DNA of 64,000 bases. It comes from Beta vulgaris subsp. vulgaris. Lineage: Eukaryota; Streptophyta; Magnoliopsida; Caryophyllales; Amaranthaceae. This document shows, one piece after another, positions 1 to 11,269 of this stretch. The stretch lies in NCBI RefSeq assembly GCF_026745355.1, contig NC_079206.1, positions 17,651,582 through 17,715,581 of the forward strand, read 5' to 3'. The notes under the pieces are model-generated. The model made no database searches, had not been told where the DNA came from, and saw nothing but the letters and a program-made list of their open reading frames with translations. The position numbers were made by a program, and so were the translations under genes. Every line of letters begins with the position of its first letter. Position 1 is the stretch's first letter.

Positions 1-599
1 CATTTATGTTCTTTATCTTTTCAATAACTCTAATAACTCTATTCTCACCATCATAAACCCAGAAGAAATGATTTGGAAGACGAAATTGAAGAACCAGAAA
101 TGAAGTGGGTACGCTAATGAAATTCGGCATGCTTGATGTTTTACGATGAAGCATCAATAAGATCCGTGTTGTCGGCAACAAAAAAATAAGGTTTTTGTAT
201 GCGGTTTTAGGGTTTAGGTTTAGATCTAGATTTTAGGAGTATTCTGATTCTTCTTTCACTAGATCTAGGTGATTTGAAACTTGTAATTGTCTATTCATCT
301 AGTTTTTTGCTTGATTTTTTACATTTCTCATCACTTGTAATTAGTTTTAGGATATAATAATTATAGATCTACGTTATATTTGTTACACTGAAAATACCTA
401 ATGTACATGAACTTTACATTAATCTACTTATATTTGTTTCTTTCATCTATTTTTCGTTTGTTGGTGTAATGTTGTTGAGTCATGAACGATTCTGAATAAT
501 CTTTTTTTTTTTTTGGATGTTGGATACTTAAGATAAACTGATAACATTTGTAACTTGCGGTTGATTAAAATTTAAGTATCAAGATTTGAAAATCGAAAT
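1..599. other. No gene recognised
   Basis: I see no supported coding region, RNA gene or defined repeat boundary here. The stretch is AT-rich with a T-run near 503-514. It may be the interior of the CACTA-type element whose terminus lies at 871, but nothing in the sequence proves this. Confidence 0.4.
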
Positions 600-871
600 C
601 GGTGATGGGTAATTCCATTTCCCGGTTTCAATTTTTTTAAAAAATTTGTCACAAAAAATTACCTAGCGTTCGGTAATTTCAATTTTACCTACTGCTAAGT
701 CGGTAGGTAATTTTACCTACCATTGAACGGTCGGTATTTCCGAATTACCGTCCAGCCGTTTACCGACTGCCCTTTACCGACCATTAAACGGTCGCTAATT
801 ATGATGCCGACCGCTTTGCAGCTATTACCGACTACTTTTTGCGATCGTTAAATAGGCGGATTCTTGTAGTG
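600..871. mobile_element. CACTA (En/Spm-type) element terminus
   Basis: The stretch ends in TTCTTGTAGTG (861-871), the reverse complement of the usual plant CACTA start CACTACAAGAA. About 250 bp before it are filled with short degenerate repeats of the kind ACCGAC, GGTCGGTA and ACGGTCG in both orientations, as expected of subterminal transposase-binding repeats. The opposite terminus is not seen, so it probably lies left of the window. The gypsy relic begins directly after this end, suggesting the CACTA element inserted into or truncated it. No transposase reading frame is visible. Confidence 0.65.
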
Positions 872-1516
872 TACCCTAGTTGGAAGCCTAATAGGAACCA
901 AGGGAATGGGAAGAAAGCTGAGAGAATTTTTTTCTATAAAATGTGTGATAAGAACCACCCTAGAAAGGATTGTCCTTGGTGACATGCCATTATTGTCTGG
1001 AATTGGGGTACCGAAAGTATGAGTGCTTTAGAAAAGCTGGTGGGGAACCTGCAGTCAAACCTGACCCGAGTAGTAAGGCCCCTTAGAATGATCAACAGAA
1101 GTTAGCTTATTCCAATGCTGGTGTTAAACAAGGGATGGGGAATCAGTTTAAAGGCAGAGTTTTCGTCATGAACCATCATGAGGCTCAGAAATGTTTCTGA
1201 GGTAGTAGTTGCAACCTTTTTCATTAATTCCCTCTCTGTCAAAGTGTTATCTGATTCAGGAGCATCTCATTCATTTATTTCTAGCAGTTTAGTAGGAAAG
1301 CTCCAGTTAAGTAGTCCAGTGTCTATTTTATTAGAAATTGCATTACCATCAGGGGAGATGTTTAATTGTACTACGTTGCATATTCAAGTATCTTTAGTGA
1401 TAGTTGGGGTGAACTTTCCATATTACTTAGTTGGGTTTGATTTGTCAGACCTCGATGTAGTTTCGGGAATGGATTGGTTGGGAAGATTCAAGGCTCAGAT
1501 TGATTATGATGCCTAG
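872..1516 (+). pseudogene. Ty3/gypsy gag end and protease (relic)
   Basis: This is the left part of a decayed gypsy polyprotein. A basic Lys/Arg region with two damaged zinc-knuckle motifs is readable at about 940-1040. The second, near 996-1037, keeps its outer cysteines but has lost an inner Cys and the His. Near 1160 comes the usual pre-protease sequence GRVFVMNHHEAQ, then a frameshift. The frame 1178-1516 holds a retropepsin with the catalytic motif DSGASHSF (about residues 26-33) and the conserved GMDWL near its end. A stop at 1514-1516 separates it from the next part. The start of gag and the 5' LTR are missing; the left edge touches the CACTA terminus at 871. Confidence 0.85.
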
Positions 1517-2778
1517 AAGGTGTCCTTAGTCGACCCTAAGAAAGAAAGGGTGACTTATAGGAAGCTTGGGAAGGAGAATGGAGTGAAAATAGTATTTGCG
1601 ATGAGAATTCAATCTTATACGAAGAAAGGGTGTCCATTATTCTTATGTGGAGTTCAAGGGATTGAAAAGGAAGATGAGAATAGGAGGTCCCGATCGTATT
1701 TGAGTTTCCTGATATGTTTCCTGAAGAGATACCGGATGTGCCACCTCTTAGGGATCCTGTGTTCAACGTAGACTTAATGTCAGGAATCAGACCTATTTCA
1801 AAGGCTCCGTATAAAATGGCTCCAGATGAGATGAAAGAGTTAAAATTTCAGTTGATGGAGTTGTTGGAAAAAGGGTATATAAGACCTAGTTCGTCTCCTT
1901 ATGGTGCACATGTATTGTTCGTGAAAAAGAAAGATGGTAGTTTGAGGTTGTGCATTGATTACCGGGAGTTGAACAATGTGAATATCAAGAATAAGAATCT
2001 GTTTTCGAGAATAAATGATTTATTTGATCAGTTGAAAGGAGCGGAGATTTTCTCAAAGATAGATTTGAGGTCAGGTTATCACAAATTGAGGATTGCTAAG
2101 GGTGATATTCCTAAGACTGTGTTTATGACACATTATGGTCACTATGAGTTCACAATGATGTCGTTTGGTCTGATCAATGCACTTGCAGTATTCATGGATT
2201 TGATGCATAGAATTTTCAGGCCATACTTGGATAAATATGTGGTTGTGTTTATAGATGATATCTTGATATATTAGGAGGATATGAGCAGTCATGAGCTGCA
2301 TTTGCGGGAAAGCCTTGTCCACCCAAAGAGAGCATAATTGTACATCAAGCTCTCTAAGTATGAGTTTTGGTTGGATCAGGTTGCATGTTAAGGACATGTT
2401 ATCTCAAAGGAAGGATTTTCGGTGGATCGTGCTAAGATTCAAGCGGTGCTCGAGTGGCCAAAACCGAAGATAGTGTCTGATATAAGGAGTTTCCTTGGGT
2501 TAGATGGTTACTATCGACGATTTGTGAAGGATTTCTCGAAGATCTCGAGACCAATGACTAGCTTGATCAAGAAAGAATGTAAGTTTGTCTGGACTCTAGA
2601 GTGTGAGGAAGCTTTTTTGGCATTGAAGGAAAGGTTGACTACAACACCTGTTTTGGCTTTACCTAATGAAAGTCAGCAGTATGATGTTTATAGTGATGCT
2701 TCAAATTTTGGGTTAGGGTGTGTATTGATACGAAACCGAAAGGTCATTACTTATGCTTCTAGGTAGTTAAAACCATAT
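1517..2778 (+). pseudogene. Ty3/gypsy reverse transcriptase and RNase H, first part (relic)
   Basis: Frame 1714-2274 is a gypsy reverse transcriptase. It starts at the typical [10 protein letters not shown] linker, then has [17 protein letters not shown] and KIDLRSGYH, and ends with the catalytic box FIDDILIY at about 2245-2268. An in-frame TAG follows. A shifted frame (2422-2766) carries the RT thumb/connection (FLGLDGYYRRFVKDFS) and the RNase H start (SDASNFGLGCVLI). The sequence stops at YASR followed by LKPY at 2778, where a copia element has inserted; the RNase H continues at 8483. Motifs resemble chromovirus (Tekay/Del-like) elements, an inference. Stops and frameshifts make it non-functional. 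Confidence 0.93.
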
Positions 2779-3453
2779 TGTTGACCCTTCAGTTTTGAAG
2801 ATGACTTAACCACAAAAGATATATTGTATTTTATTTATGTTATTGCTAGGTGTTTCATTCTCGAGCAAAGAGAATACTTGATTGAAGATTAAAATGGAGA
2901 ATTAATCAAAGATCAAAGTGAAGATGTTCGAATGATGAAGTATCAAGCTTGGAGTGAAGATTAGAATACATTAGGGTGTATTTAATATCTTCTTGTTAAG
3001 GTTGAGTGAAAGCTCAATTTAGTTTGTTCTGAATTCTTAAATGGAACTTTGTTCTGTTCCCATGAAAGGAACATACACTGGCACAGTTTGGAACAAGGTT
3101 AAGGAACAGACTTATAGACAGATTTAGGAACACCTAAATAACTTCTAAGTAGTGCGCCTAACATTACTTGTGCGCCTAACAGGTTAGTTAGAAGTTTTAG
3201 GTTAGTTTTGACTAGATCCACTATTTTAGGGAGTTTGTTAAGAAAAGATTTAAATCGATTTTCTGATTTTATTAAGATAAATATTAAACGGATTTTAATC
3301 TTATCTTTTATAATTTAATTAAACTAAAAGATTTTGTTTTCAAAATTAAATATAGTTTCCGGTTTTAAGAAGATTTTCTTTTTAAATATAAAAATGATTT
3401 TCGTTTTAATCAACTTATTTTTATAGATATTTTCCTAAAAAATATTTAAAGTA
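2779..3453 (+). repeat. Truncated 5' LTR of SIRE-like element
   Basis: Nearly collinear with 6702-7590 of the right LTR apart from scattered substitutions and the lack of the Stowaway MITE found there. Homology stops at AAAGTA (about 3453), where copia pol sequence begins. The missing ~0.9 kb includes the LTR promoter. Confidence 0.9.
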
Positions 3454-3635
3454 GCTAGCATATCCATATTAGGCATCATTTTCTAAAGGATAATGTTGAG
3501 AAGGGGCTTATTAAAATGGAATTTTGTGAAACTGAACGTCAGATTGCTGATATTCAGACTAAGCCCTTAAATAGAGATAGGTTTGAAAAACTGAGACTTG
3601 AACTTGGCTTGATTAAGTTGAAATTATTGCTATAA
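3454..3635 (+). pseudogene. Copia RNase H C-terminal fragment
   Basis: The frame ending at the TAA 3633-3635 reads HIHIRHHFLKDNVEKG, then CETERQIADIQTKPL, then LRLELGLI. This is the C-terminal part of the RNase H domain typical of copia polyproteins. Everything upstream of it in pol has been deleted, and the fragment abuts the truncated LTR. It shows that the internal region is on the + strand and that the element belongs to Ty1/copia. Confidence 0.9.
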
Positions 3636-4231
3636 TCTTTCTCCCTATTGGTCTGACTCTTTGGCGTTATGTATGTGTGAATAAATTTGATATTTTTATT
3701 TGTATAAAATGCATCACAATCGTTATATGATTATTTCATATGTATAAGTAAAAATGTCTGCAAATTGTTCACCAAGGTCCAATATAACATTCCTCTTATT
3801 GTTCATAAGACAATTCTATGCCTTAAGAGTTGACAAGGGATTAAATGATTAATTGCGTTCGAAAGTAGCAAAATTTGTTGTTTCCATTCGATGTTCCCAA
3901 ACACTGTTCCCAGCGTATTAAATCTAAGAATTATTTTCAAATTTTCGAAACTCAAAATCAAAATCCAAAAATATTCTGTTCAGATTTTCTCCTAAAATTC
4001 TGATCCTAATCCCTTTATTCTCTCCTAATATTTCTCAAATTAGTTGGGAAACATTATCTTTAATTTATTTATTTAATTTTCTTTATTTTTTTCTCTCTCC
4101 TCAAACCGTGTACAATACATGGTTAAGTAAATTTATTTTACTTTTCACCTTCCTTCATTACTCCCTAGTTTTCCCCTTAAACCAAAAATTACACCTTTTC
4201 ACCTCAAATAAAACCGAAAAATTTCCTAAAT
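3636..4231. other. Spacer between pol and the extra ORF
   Basis: AT-rich non-coding sequence inside the SIRE-like element. No ORF, RNA gene or repeat boundary is recognised. Position between pol end and envelope-like ORF matches the spacer expected in this lineage. Confidence 0.5.
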
Positions 4232-6159
4232 CATGAACACCTCACAAACTTCTCATTCTCTCTCTAACCAAAAACCCGAAAAACCCTCTCCATCTTCCAC
4301 TCACACCGAATCTCCAACTCCCATGGACATCTCGTCCAATCCATAAAAAAGGATCTTGAGAAAGAGGAAGCAAACTGAAGAAACTTGGGAAATGGAAGTG
4401 GAGGAATCACATGCAAAAATTGAGGGGGAATCGACGGTTCCGGTGAGAGGAACAACCAAGGTTGCAAAAAGAAAATCAATCGCAACACGGTATGTTCATG
4501 GTTTATGCATTGATATTTCTTAGTGTAGAAAGGTTAATTTTCGTCAATTGCTTGAATTGATTAAATTTCAAGGTTGGGAACACCTTTTCGAAAATTGTTA
4601 TGGACAATGTCTAATTCCCAAACTTATGGATGAATTTTGTGAAAACTTTTCAATTGATGAAGAAGGAAACTGTTCTACTCTTGTTAAGGGAACTCAAAAT
4701 TGATTTCAATGCTGAATTTTTGGGAAATCTATTCGGTGTTCCTATGAAGGGAACCGATGTATATTTCAAGAAACAACGAGGCTCTTATCCATTTTCTAAT
4801 ATTTCTTTTGATTACTTGATTGTGAAATATGATGGAAAAAGAGGTACTACCTTTCTTGATCACAATCTTCTTTTTCCTTACCACAAAATACTCTTCCACA
4901 TTCTAAAGAAAGCCCTCTTACCTCGCCTCTCTATGCGTGCTCAAGTTAGCATATTAGACTTGATTTATATTCACTGCCTAGCCTCCCATAAACACATAAA
5001 TTTTCCTTCCTTGATGATTCAACACATGAGTCATTGCATTGAAAAAGGTTTTGTTGTTGGTTATGGAGCTCTAGTTGCGGAAATTTTACTTAAGTTTAAT
5101 GAGAAGATTTATGGGGTTTCAAATATTGGTGTGTCTACGGGAAACTTGCTAAATGTTCGTGCATTGATCAATTTAAATGTGTGTGTTGTGAATGGCGAAG
5201 TGATCAAAGGAAAAGCTAATGTGGATGATGATGAGGAAGATGATGAATGTGATAAAGAGGATGAAGACATCGAACTTGAAGTTAAGAAGGAAAAAGAAAA
5301 AGAAAAAGAACAAGAGAAAACCGAAAAAATTGAAAAAGAAAAAGAAAAATGAAAAATGAAAAATTGGAAAAAGAAGAACAAAGAGCAAAAGAAAAAGGGA
5401 AGAAGGTGGTTGAGAGGGAAGAATTGGTGAAATCAGTTGAGAGAGTTACTCAAACTAGTCAAAGAGTTCGAAACTTGAAAGTTCTAAACTCTCCTTCGTA
5501 TGATGTGAAAGAAAGTGTTCATGATGTTGAAGTTAGAGTAATTTCTAAAGAAGTTTATGATGCTTGACTTCCTCCTTCTAGGGAACAGTCTCCTTTTCCT
5601 ATGGGCACCATTCCCCCTACCACTTCATCTCAACCAAAACACTCCAATCCCTCCTCCTACCAAATCACCTCCATCTCCTGTCCCAAAGAAAAGAAACCAG
5701 ATGTTGTTCCCATCTAGAGGAACACCCTGTTGTTCCTGATCTTAAGGAACAACCTGCCGCCACTAATCCTCCTAACACCTCCCCTTCTTCATCTCAAAAC
5801 CCTACCATTGGTGCTACTTATACCTTAGCTCATGCTCGAAGGTTGGATTACTTGTTTACATTGGTCATGGTCACTCGGAAGCTATGATAGAATTTGCAAA
5901 TTAAGCTAAGGGTGTGAATGGGTTAGTGCAAGGGTTGATGAGAAAGGTTGACAAAGCTTTAGATGGTCAAAAGTTGATTATGGAGCAACTTGGTGATATG
6001 ACCACATCCCTCCAAAAGATGAACACGAAATTGATGAAGTTGGAGGATATTGTGCTCAAGCTTGATGAAACCGTTGCCGGAAATCATAAGGAAGTGATGA
6101 CTAAATTGGATGATGTGGTGGAAGAAGTGGTCGAACAACCTTCCTCTCCAAAGCCTTAA
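4232..6159 (+). pseudogene. Envelope-like extra ORF of SIRE-type copia element (relic)
   Basis: An ATG at 4232 opens a Ser/Pro-rich N-terminus that stops after about 38 codons. Further along are a basic stretch and, in shifted frames, the conserved core of the extra ORF found between pol and the 3' LTR in SIRE-type elements (FENFSIDEEG-like segment near 4630, then FLGNLFGVPMKG in the frame 4630-5352). That frame ends in a long Asp/Glu then Lys/Glu-rich tail. Frame 5349-5567 continues charged sequence, and 5914-6159 encodes a heptad-like coiled coil (QLGDMTTSLQKMNTKLMKLE). At least four breaks make it non-functional. The 'envelope' name is the family's conventional label; no fusion peptide or membrane segment is visible. 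Confidence 0.7.
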
Positions 6160-6687
6160 ACACTATTCTTAGTTTAGTTTTCTTATTATGGGAACAAAAC
6201 TTTTTATTTTGTGTTTTTTTTCTTTCCTTCTTAGCATGCTACAATGGAACTATGTTAATTTGATAATTCTACATTCAATCTTTTTGCATGTGTGCGTCTC
6301 TTGAATGGCTAATATTCTTGGATTGCAGTTTTTGAGAGTTGAATGCGTTATTTGCTTATACTAACCAAATTGTTTCTAACAAAGTTTGGTGGTGTGATGT
6401 GTTTTGATAGATAAATTTCATCTTTTCAAAATCGCGGAATAATAATTTTGAAGATGCCAAAGGGGAAAGAGAAAGGCAATAAGAGTAAATCATGTTATCT
6501 AGTCAAAGTTCATGTTCTCACGTTTATTACTTCTACTGCAAATCGTTTTTTTTTCTTAGTTAAAAAATAAAATAACAAGTCTATTAGAATTAATTTAACT
6601 TAGTTGAATTACTTTGTTAAAAGAGTTTTATATGACTTATTTAAATTACGTATTATTATATTATATATGCCTTTTGTTGCCATCTTC

Positions 6688-6701
6688 AAAAAGGGGGAAA
6701 T
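6688..6701 (+). other. Polypurine tract of SIRE-like element
   Basis: AAAAAGGGGGAAAT directly precedes the right LTR start TGTTAACC. In LTR retrotransposons this is the plus-strand primer site, and it confirms the orientation. Confidence 0.85.
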
Positions 6702-8477
6702 TGTTAACCTTGAGTTTTGAAGATGACTTAACCACAAAAGACATATTGTATTTTATTTATGTTATTGCTAGGTAATTCATTTTCGAGCAAAGAGAATGCT
6801 TGATTGAAGATTAAAATGGAGAATTAATCAAAGATTGAAGTGAAGATGTTCGAATGATGAAGTATCAAGCTTGAAGTGAATATTAGAATACATTAGAGTG
6901 TATTTAATATCTTCTTGTTAAGGTTGAGTGAAATGTCAATTTAGTTTGTGGTGAATTCTCAAATGGAACTTTGTTCTGTTCCCATGAAAGGAACATACAC
7001 TGGCACAGTTTGGAACAAGGTTAAGGAACAGACTTATAGACAGCTTTAGAAACACCTAAATAACTTCTAAGTAGTGCGCCTAACATTACTTGTGCACCTA
7101 ACAGGTTAGTTAGAAGTTTTAGGTTAGTTTTGACTAGATCCACTATTTTAGGGAGTTTGTTAAGAAAATATTTAAATCGATTTTCTGATTTTATTAAGAT
7201 AAATATTAAACGGATTTTAATCTTATCTTTTATATTTTAATTAAACTAAAAGATTTTGTTTTCAAAATTAAATATAGTTTCCGGTTTTAAAAAGATTTTC
7301 TTTTTAAATACTTCCTCCGTTTTTTTAGATGTTACACTTTCTATTTTAAGAAATTTTAAATTAGATGTTACACTTTTATTTTGGGTAATATCTTCTCCCT
7401 ATCTCTCTCCTATCACATGTTCACATGGGACCCTTTTGTTTTCTTTTGCCTCTATCTCTTTCCTCTCCAAAAATTACCTAGGAGTCCGTAATTTGAAAAG
7501 TGTAACATCTAAAAGAAAACGGAGGAAGTATAAAAATGATTTTCGTTTTAATGAACTTATTTTTATAGATAGTTTCCTAAAAACTATCTAAAGTAAATAT
7601 TTTATTTACTCCCCAAGAAATCAGTTATCACGCCTAAAACTACTGCTACACGTTTGTAGTTAGTGGTTAGTGGGATTAGTTAATTATTTCCCAAGTCCGA
7701 ATTAATTTAAATCGTTTAATTATTCCCCAAGTATATAAAACCACGTAATACTTACTGGTTCTTAGTTTTAAGTTAAGTAGTTGAGGAGGTGGATTAATTA
7801 ATTTTCAAGGAATATTTAATATAAACTAATTAATTAATTAGAGTCATGGACATCATGGGATAATGGATTAAGTAGTGGATAAATTTATGTCTTGTCTAAA
7901 TTGTCTATAAATAGGCACCTAAACCTTAGAACATTATGTGTCTGACTTTTAGGAGTCACATCAACGTGTGTCTGGCTTAGCTAAATATTCTTAATTGTCT
8001 AAAGAGTCAGTGACATTCTTAAGAGAATTCATACTTACTTTATTCGAGTTATTACTCTTCCATTGTCTTACAAATTGTATTTTTGAGTTAAGGGTTTGAG
8101 TGAACTCTTGTAAGTGTGAGAAGCTTTGGGTAAAGCAAGAGAAAGAGAAAGTAACTTCCAGTGAAGTTTGAGACGAACGACGGTTATGGGAACTGTCATT
8201 GGGAACTTGAGTTTAGTAACTTAAGTTGTGGCTCGAGAGAAAAGTAATAGGATTGTAAACAGAGTTGTTTTGGCCTATTATAGTGGAAAGTTTGAGTTAA
8301 ATTAAAATCCCTTGTGGTCGAGGTTGTTTCTTCCTATTGGGCCTATACTAGGAAGTTTTTCCTCGTTAAAATCTCTCGTGTTCCTATTGTGTGTTCCCAA
8401 GTTAACTTTTAATTTCGCAAAAAGTATAGCCTCTCACTATAATTCACCCCCTCTTATAGTGCTCATATTATACAACA
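6702..8477 (+). repeat. 3' LTR of SIRE-like element
   Basis: The LTR is 1776 bp including a 218-bp MITE. It starts TGTTAACC and ends in ACAACA, followed by the TSD CATAT. A TATA box (TATAAATA, about 7906-7913) marks the likely U3/R boundary. Repeated GTTCC/GGAAC words are scattered through it, as in the other SIRE-like LTRs of this window (37324-38687 and 61876-62999). Confidence 0.92.
7311..7528. mobile_element. Stowaway-type MITE in the 3' LTR
   Basis: The 218-bp element starts CTTCCTCCGT and ends with its inverse ACGGAGGAAG. The terminal inverted repeats run about 30 bp (including TAGATGTTACACTT) and are flanked by the TA duplication at 7309-7310 and 7529-7530. The 5' LTR carries the empty site (TTTTTAAATATAAAAATG near 3380), proving insertion after the two LTRs were formed. 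Confidence 0.95.
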
Positions 8478-8482
8478 CATAT

Positions 8483-9290
8483 GAGGTGAATTATTTAACC
8501 AATGATCTTGAATTAGCTTCTATAGTGTTTGCTTTGAAGATATGGCGACACTACTTGTATGGGACAACGTGTAAGTTGTACACGGATTATAAGAGCTTAA
8601 AGTATATTTTCAGTCAGAAGGAGTTGAGCATGAGGCAGGGAGGTTGTTGGAGTTGATCAAGGACTATGATTTGGAAATCCAGTATCATGAAGGGAAAGCT
8701 AATGTTATTGCTGATGCATTGAGTCGAAAGTCGAGTCATTCAGTTAATGCAATGGTGCTTCCCAGTCAGTTATGTGTCGAGTTTCAAAAACTGTCATTAA
8801 AGGTACTAGAAGTAAGGAGGTGTTAAAGAATTATTGGGTTCTTTGTTAGTTCAACCCTCAATCTATAATAAGATCAGGGAGTGTCAATCAAATGATGAAA
8901 AGTTAGAAAAAAGTCGAGAGAAGATCTAGGATGGTCATGTGTCGGATTTCCAGATACATGATGATGGAAATATCCGGTTTAATAGGAGTTGGTGCATACC
9001 AAGTAATAGAGAAGAGTTGAAGCGAAAATTAATGGAAGAAGCTCATAGCTCACCTTATTTAGTAAATCCGGGTGGTGATAAGTTGTATAAGGACGTGAAG
9101 CAGACGTTCTGGTTGACAAACATGAAGCGATAGGTAGCAGAGTTCGTGGCTAAGTGTCTTACATGCCAAAAGGCCAAGTTTGAGCACAAGAGGTCGCAAG
9201 GGAAGGTTTAGTCTCTAGATATTCTGAGTTAGAAATGAGTTGGACATTGTGGAGTATCATATGTCGTAATCATTGTAGCTAACTAGCATA
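8483..9290 (+). pseudogene. Ty3/gypsy RNase H end and integrase zinc finger (relic)
   Basis: This continues the gypsy polyprotein interrupted at 2778. The RNase H resumes with [21 protein letters not shown] and [12 protein letters not shown], shifts frame near 8640, and ends with YHEGKANVIADALSRK. Frame 8939-9133 is the H2C2 zinc-binding domain of integrase: the His of EEAHSSPY is followed by YKDVKQTFW, and after a stop CLTCQKAKFEHKR gives the cysteine pair. Homology fades near 9250-9290; the integrase catalytic core, chromodomain and 3' LTR are absent. Confidence 0.9.
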
Positions 9291-11269
9291 GGAGATAATT
9301 TTATCATTATATAATATCTACGAGCTTACTATATGACAAAGTTATGATCGTCCCTGTTGCATTTGCATCCAGATCATGATCCAGCTGTCCAAGATCAAGC
9401 TATCTGTTTTTTTTTTTTTTGCAATCTTGTTGACGGATGTATTGACTCTATCGAGTAGTCTTCACTGAAGAGGCCATTATATCACAAGCAATAGGAAGAC
9501 AACCGATGATCTATTCCAGGTCTGAAGTTTGCATTCAGGTTATGTGTCTCTCAAAAGTTGCAAACATATAAGTGTCTTTAGACTAAGCATTATGTGGTTT
9601 TTATATGTTATCGATATGCTTGCAAGCTGGTGAATAAATTACTTCCTTTCCATGTTGATGTTTGTCGTGTTAATCTGTCGCAATCTTTAGTAAAAACTAA
9701 CACCATAAATCCCAAGTTTGGGATGTATTTCCATACTAATCCACATTTAGATTTATTAGTAATCTCAAGTTCGGGTGTACCTTCCTATGTTAGTTCCATC
9801 ATAAAGTTGATCAATTGAACAAGAAAAAGGGTCATGTGTGATGGCCCTGCCCTGGTAACCTGATGAGTTGAATGGAGAAAGAAGAGATATATAAGATTGA
9901 ATTTGGACCCCGAAAAGGAGGACAATGTAACCTATGAAAGTTTGAAACATGTGATAGGTTACTTCGGACTGCGAATGATGGCATGATGCCAAAAACTTCA
10001 AAATTATGTCAACTATGATGTCAAATTTCCCTCCCTTTATTAATTCTTTCCACGCTCTGTAATCTTTATCATTATAGTTAGTAATTAACTCTACAGGTGC
10101 TGATCATGGCTCTCGAGAGAGGCTAAAGGTGATCCTCTGCTAATTATGTGAGCATTTGTTGGTTTCCTGGTATTAGTTTTTCTTTCCATATTTCCCCTAT
10201 TAATCTATGAGAAGAAAAAAATATGAGAAACAAGCAAAACAGATTGAGATGTATAAAAGAAACATGAATGAATAAATCATAGTGGAAGAGTTCACCCTGC
10301 AAACTTTTGAGGCAATGGTATTAGCAGGAACCTTAACTTTTTTGTAGCGGGAAAAGTAGAATCTTTTGGTGGACATGGAAAGTTCTGAATTATATAAGTG
10401 ATTTACAAAAAACAGCATTGGTGTATACGTTGTAATTAACACCTTAGGGTGATTAAACTTATATGAACTTATTATATAGTAACTTATTGGAACTCGTCTA
10501 AACTAAATTTAATATAATACCATATTAGAACTCTTAGACTTTATTAGTGATAACTTTAGAGGGTGATTGTTTATGGATGGATAGTAATTAATATACCATA
10601 TGATGTTCAAGTCTTTCAATAGTATACATCTGAAAAGTTTAATGTTCTATTAAATAGTATCAATCAGTGCAATGACATTCAATATACTGCATGTTTGGTC
10701 ACGTTATATTGAGAAAAAGCAACTTTTGTTGACAATGCTCTGAACAGGTGTAAACAGCCTGATTAGCCACATTATACAACATGATCTCCATTTAGAGGCG
10801 ATGAGGGCTTGATTATGCATCTTGTGGTTATAATATATCCTTGAGCCACATTTTGTGATAAGGGATGCTCCAACCTCTGAAATTATCTAAGTGCCTGCAA
10901 TCTTGTTTGAAATTTGATCTCATTGTTTGCCCACTAATTAATTAGAGGTGTTCAGGCTTTTGGAACACTATACTTCTCTCTAGCCTCTTTATGATTTAGT
11001 GCTAAATTAGTTCTAGTTGAAAAATTAGTTTTGTGATGTCAAAGTCTTATCGTATTTGCTCGCCTAATTCATCTTCTTATTTGCCATATCCTGTAATGAG
11101 TGTTAGAGATTTTCTACTAGTGTTTTTGTATTAGATGATTTTGGTTCTAGTTTGTTGGGTTGTTGCTGGGATATGCAATCAAGCATCACTTATTAATGTA
11201 GTGTTATCTTTGTTGTTATATATTGATATAATTGATTCTTGCCATTCTTGTGAGAAAATTTTTTGGGTT
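9291..11269. other. No gene recognised
   Basis: About 2 kb of AT-rich DNA without a supported gene. Short ORFs at 9594-9818 and 10200-10442 have no recognisable motif and look like chance frames. A possible second CACTA-like end, TTTCTACTAGTG, lies near 11112-11125, but no matching partner was found. Confidence 0.4.

Larger units (their letters stand above)
2779..8477 (+). mobile_element. SIRE/Maximus-like Ty1/copia element, internally deleted
   Basis: The element is bounded by TG (2779) and CA (8477) and flanked by a perfect 5-bp target duplication CATAT (2774-2778 and 8478-8482). The left LTR keeps only about 675 bp. It is then joined directly to the last ~55 codons of a copia RNase H, so most of the left LTR and nearly all of gag-pol are deleted. 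A degenerate envelope-like ORF region, a polypurine tract and a full right LTR follow. Removing the element restores the host gypsy RNase H reading across the site. Assignment to SIRE/Maximus rests on the extra ORF after pol and the large LTR ending in a CACCCCCTCTT-type motif. Confidence 0.93.

Noticed and set aside
5109..5388. Minus-strand Ser- and Phe-rich ORFs
   Set aside because: They are the antisense of the Asp/Glu and Lys/Glu tail of the copia extra ORF; the open frames follow from the repeat.
7256..7591. 111-codon ORF
   Set aside because: It spans the Stowaway MITE and LTR sequence; no protein motif.
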